This document shows, piece after piece, positions 1 to 7,800 of a stretch of DNA of 64,000 bases. The translations under genes were made by a program, and so were the position numbers. Each line of letters opens with the position of its first letter. Positions within the stretch are counted from its first letter, which is position 1. This DNA comes from Phormidium sp. OSCR (GTDB lineage: Bacteria > Cyanobacteriota > Cyanobacteriia > Cyanobacteriales > Geitlerinemataceae). The notes below the pieces were generated by a model. That model was not told where the DNA came from. It made no database searches and saw only the letters and a program-made list of their open reading frames with translations. The stretch spans positions 61,406 to 125,405 of the forward strand of contig LJZT01000003.1 of the NCBI GenBank assembly GCA_001314905.1. The letters are read 5' to 3'.

Positions 1-379
1 CCACGGGTAAGCCATCGAGGTCTCCAAACCCGGTTTGGATGGCATCATTGAGTTGGGTTTTGTTTTGGTAATCGCTGAGGCGATCGCGGTAGGCTTTGCG
101 ATCGCAAAATCCTAGGGGGTCCGTCGGACGTAAGTGGCTATTGAGGCGTTGCCACGTCTCTCGGTCGATTAGGTGTTGAATGCGATCGTCGCTAAAAATG
201 CGACCATGATGGCCGCATTCAGGACAAACCATGTGGTTTGCGGCTAAGTCTTTGCTATAGGTCAAGACGCCACAGGACTCACATTTTGTCCAAAGCCCCT
301 CGGCGATTTCTCGTTCTTGCTGCTTCTGACCGATGGAATTTAACTTGCGTCGGTCGGCAAACCAATCAAATAGAGACAT
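1..379 (-). CDS. accD: Acetyl-CoA carboxylase carboxyltransferase beta subunit, N-terminal part
   Basis: This is the first 126 residues of AccD; the rest lies beyond the window start. With AccA it transfers carboxyl from carboxybiotin to acetyl-CoA, making malonyl-CoA for fatty acid synthesis in the cytosol. The start MSLFDWF and the following basic stretch are typical of the family. A four-cysteine zinc finger is visible at C33, C36, C52 and C55 (WTKCESCG and VCPECGHH). The gene is transcribed away from the small secreted-protein gene at 613, so the 233-base gap holds both upstream regions. Identification is secure; the carboxyltransferase core is not in view. Confidence 0.96.
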   Translation of the reverse strand, partial: MSLFDWFADRRKLNSIGQKQQEREIAEGLWTKCESCGVLTYSKDLAANHMVCPECGHHGRIFSDDRIQHLIDRETWQRLNSHLRPTDPLGFCDRKAYRDRLSDYQNKTQLNDAIQTGFGDLDGLPV

Positions 380-410
380 GAAGTTCTGGGATTTTTAAAA
401 GCAATCTCGT

Positions 411-438
411 GGCTGAGGCCAGAGTATGAGCCTCAGCC
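411..438. other. Inverted repeat in the divergent accD upstream region
   Basis: GGCTGAGGC and GCCTCAGCC form a perfect 9-bp stem with a 10-base loop. It lies about 30 bases upstream of the accD start, between two divergent genes, so it does not sit where a terminator of either gene would. It could be a leader hairpin or a protein-binding site. No T-run follows. Confidence 0.45.
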
Positions 439-612
439 GGTCACGGTTAAGTCAAGGATCTCTGTCATGGATCGCATCCTATCAAATTCCGGGACTCAAA
501 CGCGATTTCTTGTGGCAGATTGGGATCTGGAATTATCGGAGGTTCTCTGCTCTTCCCCCAGGATACTCTGAACGGTAGGCGATTTAACCCTAAATTTGTT
601 GAGGAAATTTTG

Positions 613-1020
613 ATGAAACACGCTTTCCCGCTTATCCTGCTGACGTTCCTCACGGCTCCCTCTGTCACGATTGAGCCGGCTCAGGCTCAAGCTCAGATGC
701 CGATGAATGATCCCGCGTTGGAGGCGTTCTCTCTGTCCCCCCTCGACCTTAACCGCGCCAAGAACCAGGCCCGTCAATTCGCAGAACGACTCAACGGAGG
801 ATTACAGGTGTACCGGGCCGAACCGGCGATGCACGGTCCCTCAGCTGAGTCTCCCTATCGGGTTACAGAAGCGGGCCAGCTTGAATTTAACTTTTTCGGA
901 CGAGCGCCTGGGGAGTCAAACTACACCACAGAAACGGTAGTCGTCGTTGATCCCGAAACCTGGGAGGTGGATCTAATCTATAACGGCGTGATTCGTCCTC
1001 GGGACGACAGTGATACTTAA
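613..1020 (+). CDS. Small secreted protein of unknown function
   Basis: A 135-residue protein starting at the ATG preceded by GAGG and a 7-9 base gap; an earlier in-frame ATG at 520 would put an unrelated leader before the signal peptide. The N-terminus (KHAFPLILLTFLTAPS) is a signal peptide with likely cleavage after an AQAQA-type site, so export to the periplasm or beyond is expected. The mature part is about 110 residues, with a predicted beta-rich end (ETVVVVDPETWEVDLIY). I do not recognise the family. It stands alone between accD (divergent) and the prepilin peptidase gene (convergent, 11 bases away). Confidence 0.75.
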   Translation: MKHAFPLILLTFLTAPSVTIEPAQAQAQMPMNDPALEAFSLSPLDLNRAKNQARQFAERLNGGLQVYRAEPAMHGPSAESPYRVTEAGQLEFNFFGRAPGESNYTTETVVVVDPETWEVDLIYNGVIRPRDDSDT

Positions 1021-1031
1021 AGCCGTCATAC

Positions 1032-1850
1032 TTAAAGCACTCCAGCGGGGAAAAAGATCTCTAAATAAAGCTTGAGCAACGTCTCGCCCCAAATGGCTGC
1101 AATGGCTCCGCCCAGAGCGAGAAAGGGACCAAAGGGCATGGGTTGCGATCGCCTCAACAGTCCCAGGGCGATCGCCCCTGTACCGATGACCGCCCCGAGG
1201 AAGGCCCCTAAAAAGCCGCTAATCACCATCAATCCGGGGCCTAACCAGGCGCCAATAGCGGCCAACAATTTACCATCACCGGCCCCCATCGTCTCCTTCC
1301 CCCAAGCCAACGACCCCAAAAACCGCACTGCATCCACCAGCCAAATGCCCAGGACAGCCCCGAAAATCCCTTGCATGAGGCCCCCTATAGCTGAGTCCCC
1401 TTGCCAGCCTTGTAGGCAATGATAGAGCAAGCCTGAGATGACTCCTAAGCGGGTGAGGGGGTTCGGCAGAATCATCGTATCCCAGTCAATGAGAGCCAAA
1501 ATCAATAAGCCGGTTAAAAACAGCCAATAGCCAAACGTCGTTAGGGACACCTGATAGCGCAGAAATACCCCTAAAAAGAGCAATCCTGTCACCGCTTCGA
1601 CAATGGGATAGCGAGGGGAAATGGGGGCGTGACAATGGGCGCAACGTCCTTTGAGGCGCAACCAACCCAGAACCGGGATATTTTCCCCTTTACCTAGGGT
1701 ATGGCCGCAATGGGGACAGCGAGAGGGCGGATGGAGTAGGGAACGTCCCGCCGGGAGGCGATAAATTACCACATTGGCGAAACTGCCGATAGACGCGCCC
1801 AAGGCAAATACAATAGCAAGCATAGGTAATGCCCACAGGTGATCGATCAC
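1032..1850 (-). CDS. pilD: Prepilin peptidase / N-methyltransferase (type IV pilus, PilD family)
   Basis: An inner-membrane aspartic protease that cleaves type IV prepilin leader peptides and N-methylates the new N-terminus. All family marks are visible: two CxxC pairs (C45/C48 and C70/C73) in the cytosolic loop that binds zinc and belongs to the methylase domain; a first catalytic aspartate in LIDWDTMILPN (about D122-D124); and the GxGD motif MGAGDGK with D192. About eight hydrophobic segments fill the 272 residues, normal for full-length bifunctional enzymes. It supports pilus-based motility and DNA uptake. No pilin gene is adjacent, as is usual in cyanobacteria. Confidence 0.95.
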   Translation of the reverse strand: MIDHLWALPMLAIVFALGASIGSFANVVIYRLPAGRSLLHPPSRCPHCGHTLGKGENIPVLGWLRLKGRCAHCHAPISPRYPIVEAVTGLLFLGVFLRYQVSLTTFGYWLFLTGLLILALIDWDTMILPNPLTRLGVISGLLYHCLQGWQGDSAIGGLMQGIFGAVLGIWLVDAVRFLGSLAWGKETMGAGDGKLLAAIGAWLGPGLMVISGFLGAFLGAVIGTGAIALGLLRRSQPMPFGPFLALGGAIAAIWGETLLKLYLEIFFPAGVL

Positions 1851-1905
1851 GGTGACGATTGCCCCTCAATGGTTACCTGTTTAAGTTTAAAACGGAAATT
1901 GCTTT

Positions 1906-2787
1906 ATGTATTTAGTCACTGGTGCAACTGGAAGTGTCGGCAAACGGATTGTACGGCGATTGCGCGATCGCGATCTCCCGGTGCGAGCCTTTGTACGACT
2001 GTCGTCGAGTTATGCTGAACTCGAACAACGAGGCGCTGAAATTTTTATCGGTGATTTAGCCCAAGAACGAGATATCCGCAAGGCCTGTCGTGATGTTCGC
2101 TATATTATCAGCGCTCATGGCTCTGATGGGGGTCAAGCTCAAGCCATTGACTACCGCGCCAACATTGATTTAATGGATTTTGGTCAGGAAAATCGGGTTG
2201 AGCAGTTTGTTTATGTTTCTGTGTTAGGAACCGATCGCGGCTACCAAGATTCGCCGGTCTTTAAGGCTAAACGGGAGGTGGAAAACGCCTTACAAAAGAG
2301 TGAGTTGACCTATACGATTCTGCGTCCGTCGGGGTTTGCGTCTAATCTCTTACCCTTGGCGGAGCGATTTCGCGATACGGGACTCTATTTTGCCATCGGC
2401 GATCTCAAGAATCGCTCGTCAATTCTCAGTCCTGATGATTTAGCTGAAATTGCCATTCAAGCCACCCAGCGAGAGGCGGCGCGAAATCAAATTTTTGCGG
2501 TGGGTGGCCCCGAAATTCTCAACCGGGATGATATCCCGAAAATTTTTGGTCGCGTTTTTCAGAAAGATCCCTTTGTTGTCAATCTTCCCTTAAGTGTTTT
2601 AGATGGGGTTCGCTCAGCGGTTGGTTTTATCAATCCTGAATTACAGCGATCGCTCGGAACCTTACGCATTCTGTTGGCGAATGAGTTTTTCTGTACATCG
2701 GAAGAAATTCATCGCCTAGAATCGGTGTTTGACATTCAGATGGAATCTTTGGAGAGTTTCCTGCGGCGCTATTTGGTGAATAGTTAA
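1906..2787 (+). CDS. NmrA-like atypical short-chain dehydrogenase/reductase
   Basis: A 293-residue NAD(P)-binding Rossmann protein. The dinucleotide-binding motif TGATGSVG lies at residues 5-12, followed by the beta-alpha pattern of the NmrA/Ycf39-like group (FIGDL near residue 50, FVYVSVLG near 105, LRPSGF near 145). The active-site YxxxK of classical SDRs is not evident, as expected of atypical members, which may be reductases or redox sensors. The C-terminal part is variable, so substrate cannot be inferred. A strong terminator follows immediately, so it is the last or only gene of its transcript. Confidence 0.85.
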   Translation: MYLVTGATGSVGKRIVRRLRDRDLPVRAFVRLSSSYAELEQRGAEIFIGDLAQERDIRKACRDVRYIISAHGSDGGQAQAIDYRANIDLMDFGQENRVEQFVYVSVLGTDRGYQDSPVFKAKREVENALQKSELTYTILRPSGFASNLLPLAERFRDTGLYFAIGDLKNRSSILSPDDLAEIAIQATQREAARNQIFAVGGPEILNRDDIPKIFGRVFQKDPFVVNLPLSVLDGVRSAVGFINPELQRSLGTLRILLANEFFCTSEEIHRLESVFDIQMESLESFLRRYLVNS

Positions 2788-2793
2788 ACATCA

Positions 2794-2831
2794 AGGAGTC
2801 AGGTTGAAACGTTTTGAGCAACCTGACTCCT
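2794..2831 (+). terminator. Perfect 13-bp hairpin after the SDR gene
   Basis: AGGAGTCAGGTTG pairs perfectly with CAACCTGACTCCT across a 12-base loop that contains GTTTTG. It begins 7 bases after the SDR stop codon and lies between two convergent genes, so it may serve both strands. No long T-run follows, which is common in cyanobacteria. Confidence 0.7.
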
Positions 2832-2867
2832 GAACCTGGTATTAACACCATTTGACTCAGATCTAAG

Positions 2868-3407
2868 TTACTGCCAAACTAAATCTGCATAGCCATTACG
2901 ACAGTTTTCTAGCACTCGGTTCGCCACGTCATCGGCAGTTTGAATCCGATAAAACCCTTCAAGCTCAGGTGTGATTGGTAAGGGGTTGGAGCTGGCGATC
3001 GCCGTATCTGAGCGTTGAACAGCATAGGGATAATTGTCCTGTTCATAGGTTGGAACCACCGTCACTTGTAAGGAATGATTCGTTATTTGCCCATAGAAAC
3101 AATCGAAGGAGGAATGATACATATAAAAGCCACCAACAACCTGATTGTTTCGTGATTCTAAGACCAAATACGCCACACCCAAAACCCCTGGCTGGGGAGA
3201 CTCCCCATAGAGATAAATCCCGTCGGCAGAACTCCCAGAATTGTCGAGTCGTTCTTGGGCGATCGCCCGAGAACTTGGTGCGACGGTCGGGGATAGACCA
3301 GCGGCGATCGCCAAAACTAGGAGAGGGAAAGACAAGAGAAACCAACCGTAATGCCTTTTAACCCATTCTCGGTTAACCCGTTGCGAGAATCCCAAAAATT
3401 GAAGCAC
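2868..3407 (-). CDS. Exported protein of unknown function
   Basis: A 179-residue protein with a basic N-terminus and one hydrophobic segment (residues 22-42, WFLLSFPLLVLAIAAGL), either a long signal peptide or an anchor. The rest looks extracytoplasmic. It holds a compact beta-rich domain beginning GIYLYGESPQPG, with a Gly-Phe-Tyr-Met-Tyr stretch, FDCFYG and a C-terminal ENCRNGYADLVW; the two cysteines could form a disulfide. I know similar unnamed cyanobacterial proteins but no function. It is divergent from the deacetylase gene, 41 bases away. Confidence 0.75.
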   Translation of the reverse strand: MLQFLGFSQRVNREWVKRHYGWFLLSFPLLVLAIAAGLSPTVAPSSRAIAQERLDNSGSSADGIYLYGESPQPGVLGVAYLVLESRNNQVVGGFYMYHSSFDCFYGQITNHSLQVTVVPTYEQDNYPYAVQRSDTAIASSNPLPITPELEGFYRIQTADDVANRVLENCRNGYADLVWQ

Positions 3408-3448
3408 CCCATTTACCTCTACTGCATCACCATCTTAAATTATAAAAG

Positions 3449-4483
3449 ATGAGGGCACTTCAGGAGCTAAAGAACAGTGAAGTTGTACCAATTGTTTACA
3501 AGATGTTAAAGAACCGTAAGCACACCATGACAGTCGTTAATTCTGTGACGTCTTTCATGACTCGACCGAGCCATATCTTGACCTGGAGCCGTTTTTCCGT
3601 CCAGGTTGTTATGGTCGTGCTGGTTTTACTCTTCGGGGCAATCCCCTTACTCGCCATGCGTCCGGTAGTTTATACGCCAAGACTGTTACCATTGCAAGCT
3701 GCCCCAGTTGAAGATCATGTCAAACAACATACCGCAATGTCTGTCGCACGATTAGAACGACTTAAAGCCAATAGACAACTTCAACTCGAACAAAATCGCA
3801 TTCCCCCAGATATCGAGCAATTTGTCCCCGAAGCCTATCAAGGTCAAATTGTGCGATCGCTGCCCCTAGCCCCGGGCGATCGCGCCATCGCTTTAACCTT
3901 CGACGATGGTCCGTCCCCCTACACTGTGCAAATCCTGGATATCTTACAACGCTACGACATCCTCGCCACCTTCTTCGTACTCGGCCAAGTCATTTCTAGC
4001 TATCCCGAGATATTACAACGCATCGTCGCCGAGGGACATCTCCTGGGAAACCATACTTGGTCTCATCCCTACATCGTCAACAGCGAAGCCGAGGCCGACC
4101 GAGAAATTGAGCGCACCGCCGAAGTGATCTACGACTATACGCGAGTGCGAACCCAACTGTTTCGTCCCCCCGGCGGTTATCTTAACAACGCCCTAACCCC
4201 CTATAGCGCCCGCCAGAACCATGCGATTACCATGTGGTCTGTCGATAGTTCCGATTATTTTCTCACCCAGTCGGAGATTCTCGATCAGGTTCTCGCCGAG
4301 ATGCACCCTGGGGCGATCGTTCTCTTGCACGATGGCGGCGGACCCCGTCATCACACTGTCGCGGCCCTACCGCAGCTGATTGAAACCCTGCAACAGCAAG
4401 GTTATGAGTTCCTGACGGTGACCGAGTTAATGAAACGCTCCCAGGCGGCGATCGCTCAATCTCCAGACTCAGAGGAGTTTTAG
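3449..4483 (+). CDS. Polysaccharide deacetylase (NodB homology domain), membrane-anchored
   Basis: A metal-dependent carbohydrate esterase family 4 enzyme that removes acetyl groups from N-acetylated glycans such as peptidoglycan or exopolysaccharide. Motif 1 is TFDDGP (D152, D153), motif 2 HTWSH (H202, H206), motif 3 RPPGG (239-243), motif 4 around WSVDSSD, and motif 5 VLLHDGG (H294), so the catalytic set is complete. A hydrophobic segment at residues 52-70 anchors or exports the protein, followed by a linker of about 75 residues. The start is uncertain: ATGs at 3503 and 3527 keep the membrane segment and would shorten the N-terminus; none has a clear ribosome site. Confidence 0.9.
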   Translation: MRALQELKNSEVVPIVYKMLKNRKHTMTVVNSVTSFMTRPSHILTWSRFSVQVVMVVLVLLFGAIPLLAMRPVVYTPRLLPLQAAPVEDHVKQHTAMSVARLERLKANRQLQLEQNRIPPDIEQFVPEAYQGQIVRSLPLAPGDRAIALTFDDGPSPYTVQILDILQRYDILATFFVLGQVISSYPEILQRIVAEGHLLGNHTWSHPYIVNSEAEADREIERTAEVIYDYTRVRTQLFRPPGGYLNNALTPYSARQNHAITMWSVDSSDYFLTQSEILDQVLAEMHPGAIVLLHDGGGPRHHTVAALPQLIETLQQQGYEFLTVTELMKRSQAAIAQSPDSEEF

Positions 4484-4620
4484 CCCGATTGGCCATCTGA
4501 ATCTAGCTCGCGAATCGGGGTTTGTGAGAATTTCGAGATATCCTTCGTCCGAGAACTGGTTTAAGATGAATACTCAGGCTTTAACCTTAGCACCGCCGCT
4601 CCCGACCTAGACTGCTCATC

Positions 4621-5688
4621 ATGCCGCAAACCATGCCGCAACAACTCTTTAACACCCATATTGCCAACGCCAAGGTTCTGCAACCACCGGTTGAGATGAA
4701 GGCCCAGGTTCCCTTGAGCGATCGCGCCGAACAGACAATTGTTGAGTCTCGCCAGCAACTTGAGGCCATTCTCGATCGCCGCGATTCCCGTAGCTTTGTG
4801 GTCGTTGGCCCCTGTTCGATTCATGATGTCAACGCGGCTAAAGAGTACGCGCAACGGCTGCGGGAGTTGAGCGATCGCGTCCAAGACAAACTCCTACTGG
4901 TGATGCGCGTCTATTTCGAGAAACCCCGCACCACCGTTGGCTGGAAAGGGTTAATCAATGACCCCGATATGGATGACTCCTTCCACATCCAAAAAGGCTT
5001 ACTCTTGGCTCGCCAACTCCTGGTTGACATTGCCGATCTCGGGCTACCCACCGCCACCGAAGCCCTCGATCCGATTGTGCCGCAATATATTAGCGATGTC
5101 CTCAGTTGGTCGGCGATCGGCGCTCGCACTATTGAATCGCAAACCCACCGGGAAATGGCCAGTGGACTCTCGATGCCCGTTGGCTTAAAAAATGGCACTA
5201 ATGGCAGTATCGAAGTTGCCCTCAACGCCATGAAAGCCGCCCGAGAACCCCATAGTTTTTTGGGAATTGACGATAATGGTTCCGTTAGCGTTTTCAACAC
5301 CAGCGGCAACGATTATGCCCATATTATCCTTCGGGGTGGAGGCGGAACCGTTAATTATGATGCTGACTCTATCGCCGAAGTTGAAGGACAATTGAAAGCG
5401 GCGGGACTCCCCCCTCGCCTCGTGGTTGATTGCAGTCATGGGAACTCCCAGAAAGACCATCGCCGTCAGTCGGGGGTGTTTCAAAATGTCATTCAACAAG
5501 TCCAGGCTGGTAACTCTTCGATTGTGGGCATGATGTTGGAGTCAAATCTCTTTGAAGGGAACCAAAAAATCCCTGAAAACCTCAAAGATCTCCGTTATGG
5601 TGTCTCCGTTACCGACAAATGTCTAAGTTGGCAAGAAACTGAGTCTATCATTTTAGAGGCCTACCAGACCTTAGGGGGCAAGGGATAG
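4621..5688 (+). CDS. aroG: 3-deoxy-7-phosphoheptulonate synthase (DAHP synthase, AroF/G/H type)
   Basis: It catalyses the first step of the shikimate pathway, condensing phosphoenolpyruvate with erythrose 4-phosphate. The 355 residues follow the E. coli AroG/F/H class closely: VVVGPCSIHD (metal-binding C65), RVYFEKPRTTVGWKGLINDP, SWSAIGARTIESQ, GLKNGTNG, IILRGG and VDCSHGNS. The N-terminal extension carries the feedback-inhibitor region of this class. The paralog letter (F, G or H) cannot be assigned from sequence inspection. The upstream gap of 137 bases to the deacetylase suggests its own promoter; queE follows after 45 bases and may be co-transcribed. Confidence 0.95.
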   Translation: MPQTMPQQLFNTHIANAKVLQPPVEMKAQVPLSDRAEQTIVESRQQLEAILDRRDSRSFVVVGPCSIHDVNAAKEYAQRLRELSDRVQDKLLLVMRVYFEKPRTTVGWKGLINDPDMDDSFHIQKGLLLARQLLVDIADLGLPTATEALDPIVPQYISDVLSWSAIGARTIESQTHREMASGLSMPVGLKNGTNGSIEVALNAMKAAREPHSFLGIDDNGSVSVFNTSGNDYAHIILRGGGGTVNYDADSIAEVEGQLKAAGLPPRLVVDCSHGNSQKDHRRQSGVFQNVIQQVQAGNSSIVGMMLESNLFEGNQKIPENLKDLRYGVSVTDKCLSWQETESIILEAYQTLGGKG

Positions 5689-5733
5689 AACCTAGCTCAA
5701 CCGTGATCTGACTAGATAAATTGGGAGGTGGCC

Positions 5734-6543
5734 ATGACTAAGGGGCAAACTGCGCGACTTGTTGAAGTCTTTTCCGCCATTCAGGGAGAAGGCGCAAATA
5801 TCGGCACTCGGCAAATTTTTATCCGTTTCGCCCTCTGTGATTTACGCTGTCTCTACTGTGATAGCGCCCATACCTGGCACGCTCCGGCTCGTTGTCGCAT
5901 TGAACGCACACCGGGATTACGGGATTTTGATGAGTATGATAATCCGATTACCGTCGAGGTGTTGGCCGCTTGGGTTGAACGCCAAAATCGACCGGGGCTG
6001 CATGACAGTCTTAGTTTGACGGGAGGAGAACCCCTCTTACACGCCCCGTTTCTGGCGGAGTTTTTGCCGGAAGTCCGCCGACGCACCCGACTACCAGTTT
6101 ACTTAGAGACTGGGGGACACCGTCCCGATAAATTAGAGCCAATTCTCCCCTATTTAGATTTGGTGGGGATGGATATTAAGTTACCCAGTACCAGTGGGGA
6201 AACTTGGTGGGAGGAACATGAGTTGTTTTTGAGACAATGTCATGAGGCTGGGGTGTCGGTGTTTGTCAAAACCATTGTCTGCGATCGCACCCCCGCCCAA
6301 GAACTCGAACGAGTGGCTCATTTGGTATCCCGAGTTAGCCCCGATACCCCCATTTATCTACAACCGGTGACTCCCCTGAATGGGGTTCTGCGAGCCACCA
6401 ATGAAGCCTTACGCCGGGATTCGTTTCGTGATGCTGTTGTGCCTGATCCTGAGCAGGTTTTGGCTTGGCAAACGATGATGAAACGCACGATTCGGCAGGT
6501 TCGAGTGGTTCCCCAAACTCATAAAATGATTGGGCAGTTGTAG
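5734..6543 (+). CDS. queE: 7-carboxy-7-deazaguanine synthase (radical SAM)
   Basis: QueE rearranges 6-carboxytetrahydropterin to 7-carboxy-7-deazaguanine on the way to preQ0 and queuosine. The radical-SAM cluster motif is C35-x3-C39-x2-C42 (CDLRCLYCDS), preceded by the family hallmark FSAIQGEGANIGTRQIFIRF. SLTGGEPLL and the ETGGH region continue the partial TIM barrel. Length of 269 residues is at the upper end for the family, with an insert after the cluster typical of cyanobacterial members. I chose the ATG because the GGGAGG ribosome site overlaps the in-frame GTG at 5728 and is well spaced for this ATG. Confidence 0.93.
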   Translation: MTKGQTARLVEVFSAIQGEGANIGTRQIFIRFALCDLRCLYCDSAHTWHAPARCRIERTPGLRDFDEYDNPITVEVLAAWVERQNRPGLHDSLSLTGGEPLLHAPFLAEFLPEVRRRTRLPVYLETGGHRPDKLEPILPYLDLVGMDIKLPSTSGETWWEEHELFLRQCHEAGVSVFVKTIVCDRTPAQELERVAHLVSRVSPDTPIYLQPVTPLNGVLRATNEALRRDSFRDAVVPDPEQVLAWQTMMKRTIRQVRVVPQTHKMIGQL

Positions 6544-6551
6544 GGGGAATA

Positions 6552-6604
6552 GGGAACAGGGAACTTCGGAACTGGGAACAGGGAACTTCGGAACTTCGGA
6601 ACAG
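6552..6604. repeat. Imperfect direct repeats after queE
   Basis: The unit GGGAACAGGGAACTTCGGAA occurs twice (from 6552 and from 6574), followed by further TTCGGAAC units. It is built of smaller GGAAC words and does not encode a plausible peptide. It lies directly beside the inverted repeat at 6613. Confidence 0.7.
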
Positions 6605-6612
6605 TCGGGTAG

Positions 6613-6677
6613 GGTGCGTTCCGGCTTCATCACGTTTTTGGGCTCAACCAACCCGGCCAAAACTGCCGGAACGCACC
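6613..6677. repeat. MITE-like inverted repeat
   Basis: GGTGCGTTCCGGC and GCCGGAACGCACC are perfect 13-bp inverted arms 39 bases apart. The 65-base unit has no coding content and lies between two convergent genes. Short elements with GGTGCGTT ends recur in cyanobacterial genomes to my knowledge, so this could be a miniature element; it may also act as a terminator. No target-site duplication is evident. Confidence 0.5.
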
Positions 6678-6721
6678 ATTTTGAGGCAAGAGGGGGAGGA
6701 TGTGGGGCCTATTGTGGACGG

Positions 6722-7648
6722 TTAATTGCCATTGAGACTGCGCCGGGCCTGTTGTAAGTCCCGGTTGGCTGCGGTTATATGGGTTCGGGCTAATTCTCCG
6801 GCCAGGGTTTGTGAGGGAATTAGGTGTAGGCGATCGATGGCGGCTTGCCAATCTTCTAGGGCCGCTTCAGCACCTTGGTAGGTTGTGGCCTCTCGGTATT
6901 GCGATCGCGCGGCCTGGAGTTCCCCTAAGACCTCCTCTAAGGTATCATGAGCATTCTTTTCTTGAAATATCACCACATCCATGCGCCCGATCGCCTTGCG
7001 GGCCGTCTCAAACTCGTCATGAGTAAAGTTCCAAGAACAGCCAAAAAACGTACAATACCGTTCCGGGTAATAGCCTAGAAACCAGACGGGAAGTTGATCG
7101 AGATGATGTTGGGCCTGCGTCACCTTCTCTTGTCCCAACTCCAAATCCGCCGCACTGGTGGCTTGGTTAACTAACTGATCTGATTGTTCCACCAGGGCGA
7201 TCGCCTCTCGGTAATTCTCATCCATACTCAGAAAACTAGGCAACAAGAGAAGCGGAGCGTGTTGAGCGATCGGGCGACGAATCATCGGATAGGGTAGATT
7301 AGCCAAGGCGACAAAGCCCACAAGTCCCGCAACTCCAGCCACCGTAGCCGTCAGGGCCATGACTAGGGTTCGCGCTTTCGAGGGATTATTCGCTTTCGCC
7401 GCTCGTTCAATCACCGCAACAGGGAAAGCAGGATAGTCGCTATGGATGACTCGTTTCAGTTGAGGTTCACTCAGGGGAGTCCCCTCTTGTTTCGCTAATC
7501 CCTGCAACTTCTGAAGTAGCAACTTACGAACAACCCGCTCCCCCACATCGCCTCGATTGTCCCTCTCAAGCTCCTCCCGTAGAATCCCCAAGGCACGACC
7601 ATTTAAACGCTTCATCGTTAAATCCCGAACTGAGCTAGTCAGCCCCAT
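6722..7648 (-). CDS. Conserved cyanobacterial membrane protein of unknown function
   Basis: A 308-residue protein in three parts: an N-terminal helical, charged, cytosolic region (about 1-105), one hydrophobic segment near residues 114-140 (LVMALTATVAGVAGLVGFVAL), and a long helical C-terminal region rich in Ala, Glu and Gln (about 165-305), likely coiled coil. The C-terminal part contains YYPERYCTFFGCSWNF, an aromatic stretch with two cysteines. I do not recognise a named family. The true start may be the ATG at residue 12 (7615), since neither site has a strong ribosome-binding sequence. Confidence 0.75.
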   Translation of the reverse strand: MGLTSSVRDLTMKRLNGRALGILREELERDNRGDVGERVVRKLLLQKLQGLAKQEGTPLSEPQLKRVIHSDYPAFPVAVIERAAKANNPSKARTLVMALTATVAGVAGLVGFVALANLPYPMIRRPIAQHAPLLLLPSFLSMDENYREAIALVEQSDQLVNQATSAADLELGQEKVTQAQHHLDQLPVWFLGYYPERYCTFFGCSWNFTHDEFETARKAIGRMDVVIFQEKNAHDTLEEVLGELQAARSQYREATTYQGAEAALEDWQAAIDRLHLIPSQTLAGELARTHITAANRDLQQARRSLNGN

Positions 7649-7800
7649 ACTAGCAAATCTTCGAGTCCCTCAAGACCAATCTCAAGAGTTAATTTATCCC
7701 GATGGACTCTCACGAGGTTGTAAAGACAAAATAATCCCCTATTCTCAAAGAATTTCAACTAGAATAGTAAGTTGTCCTAAAAATTTCAAGATACCTCTAA

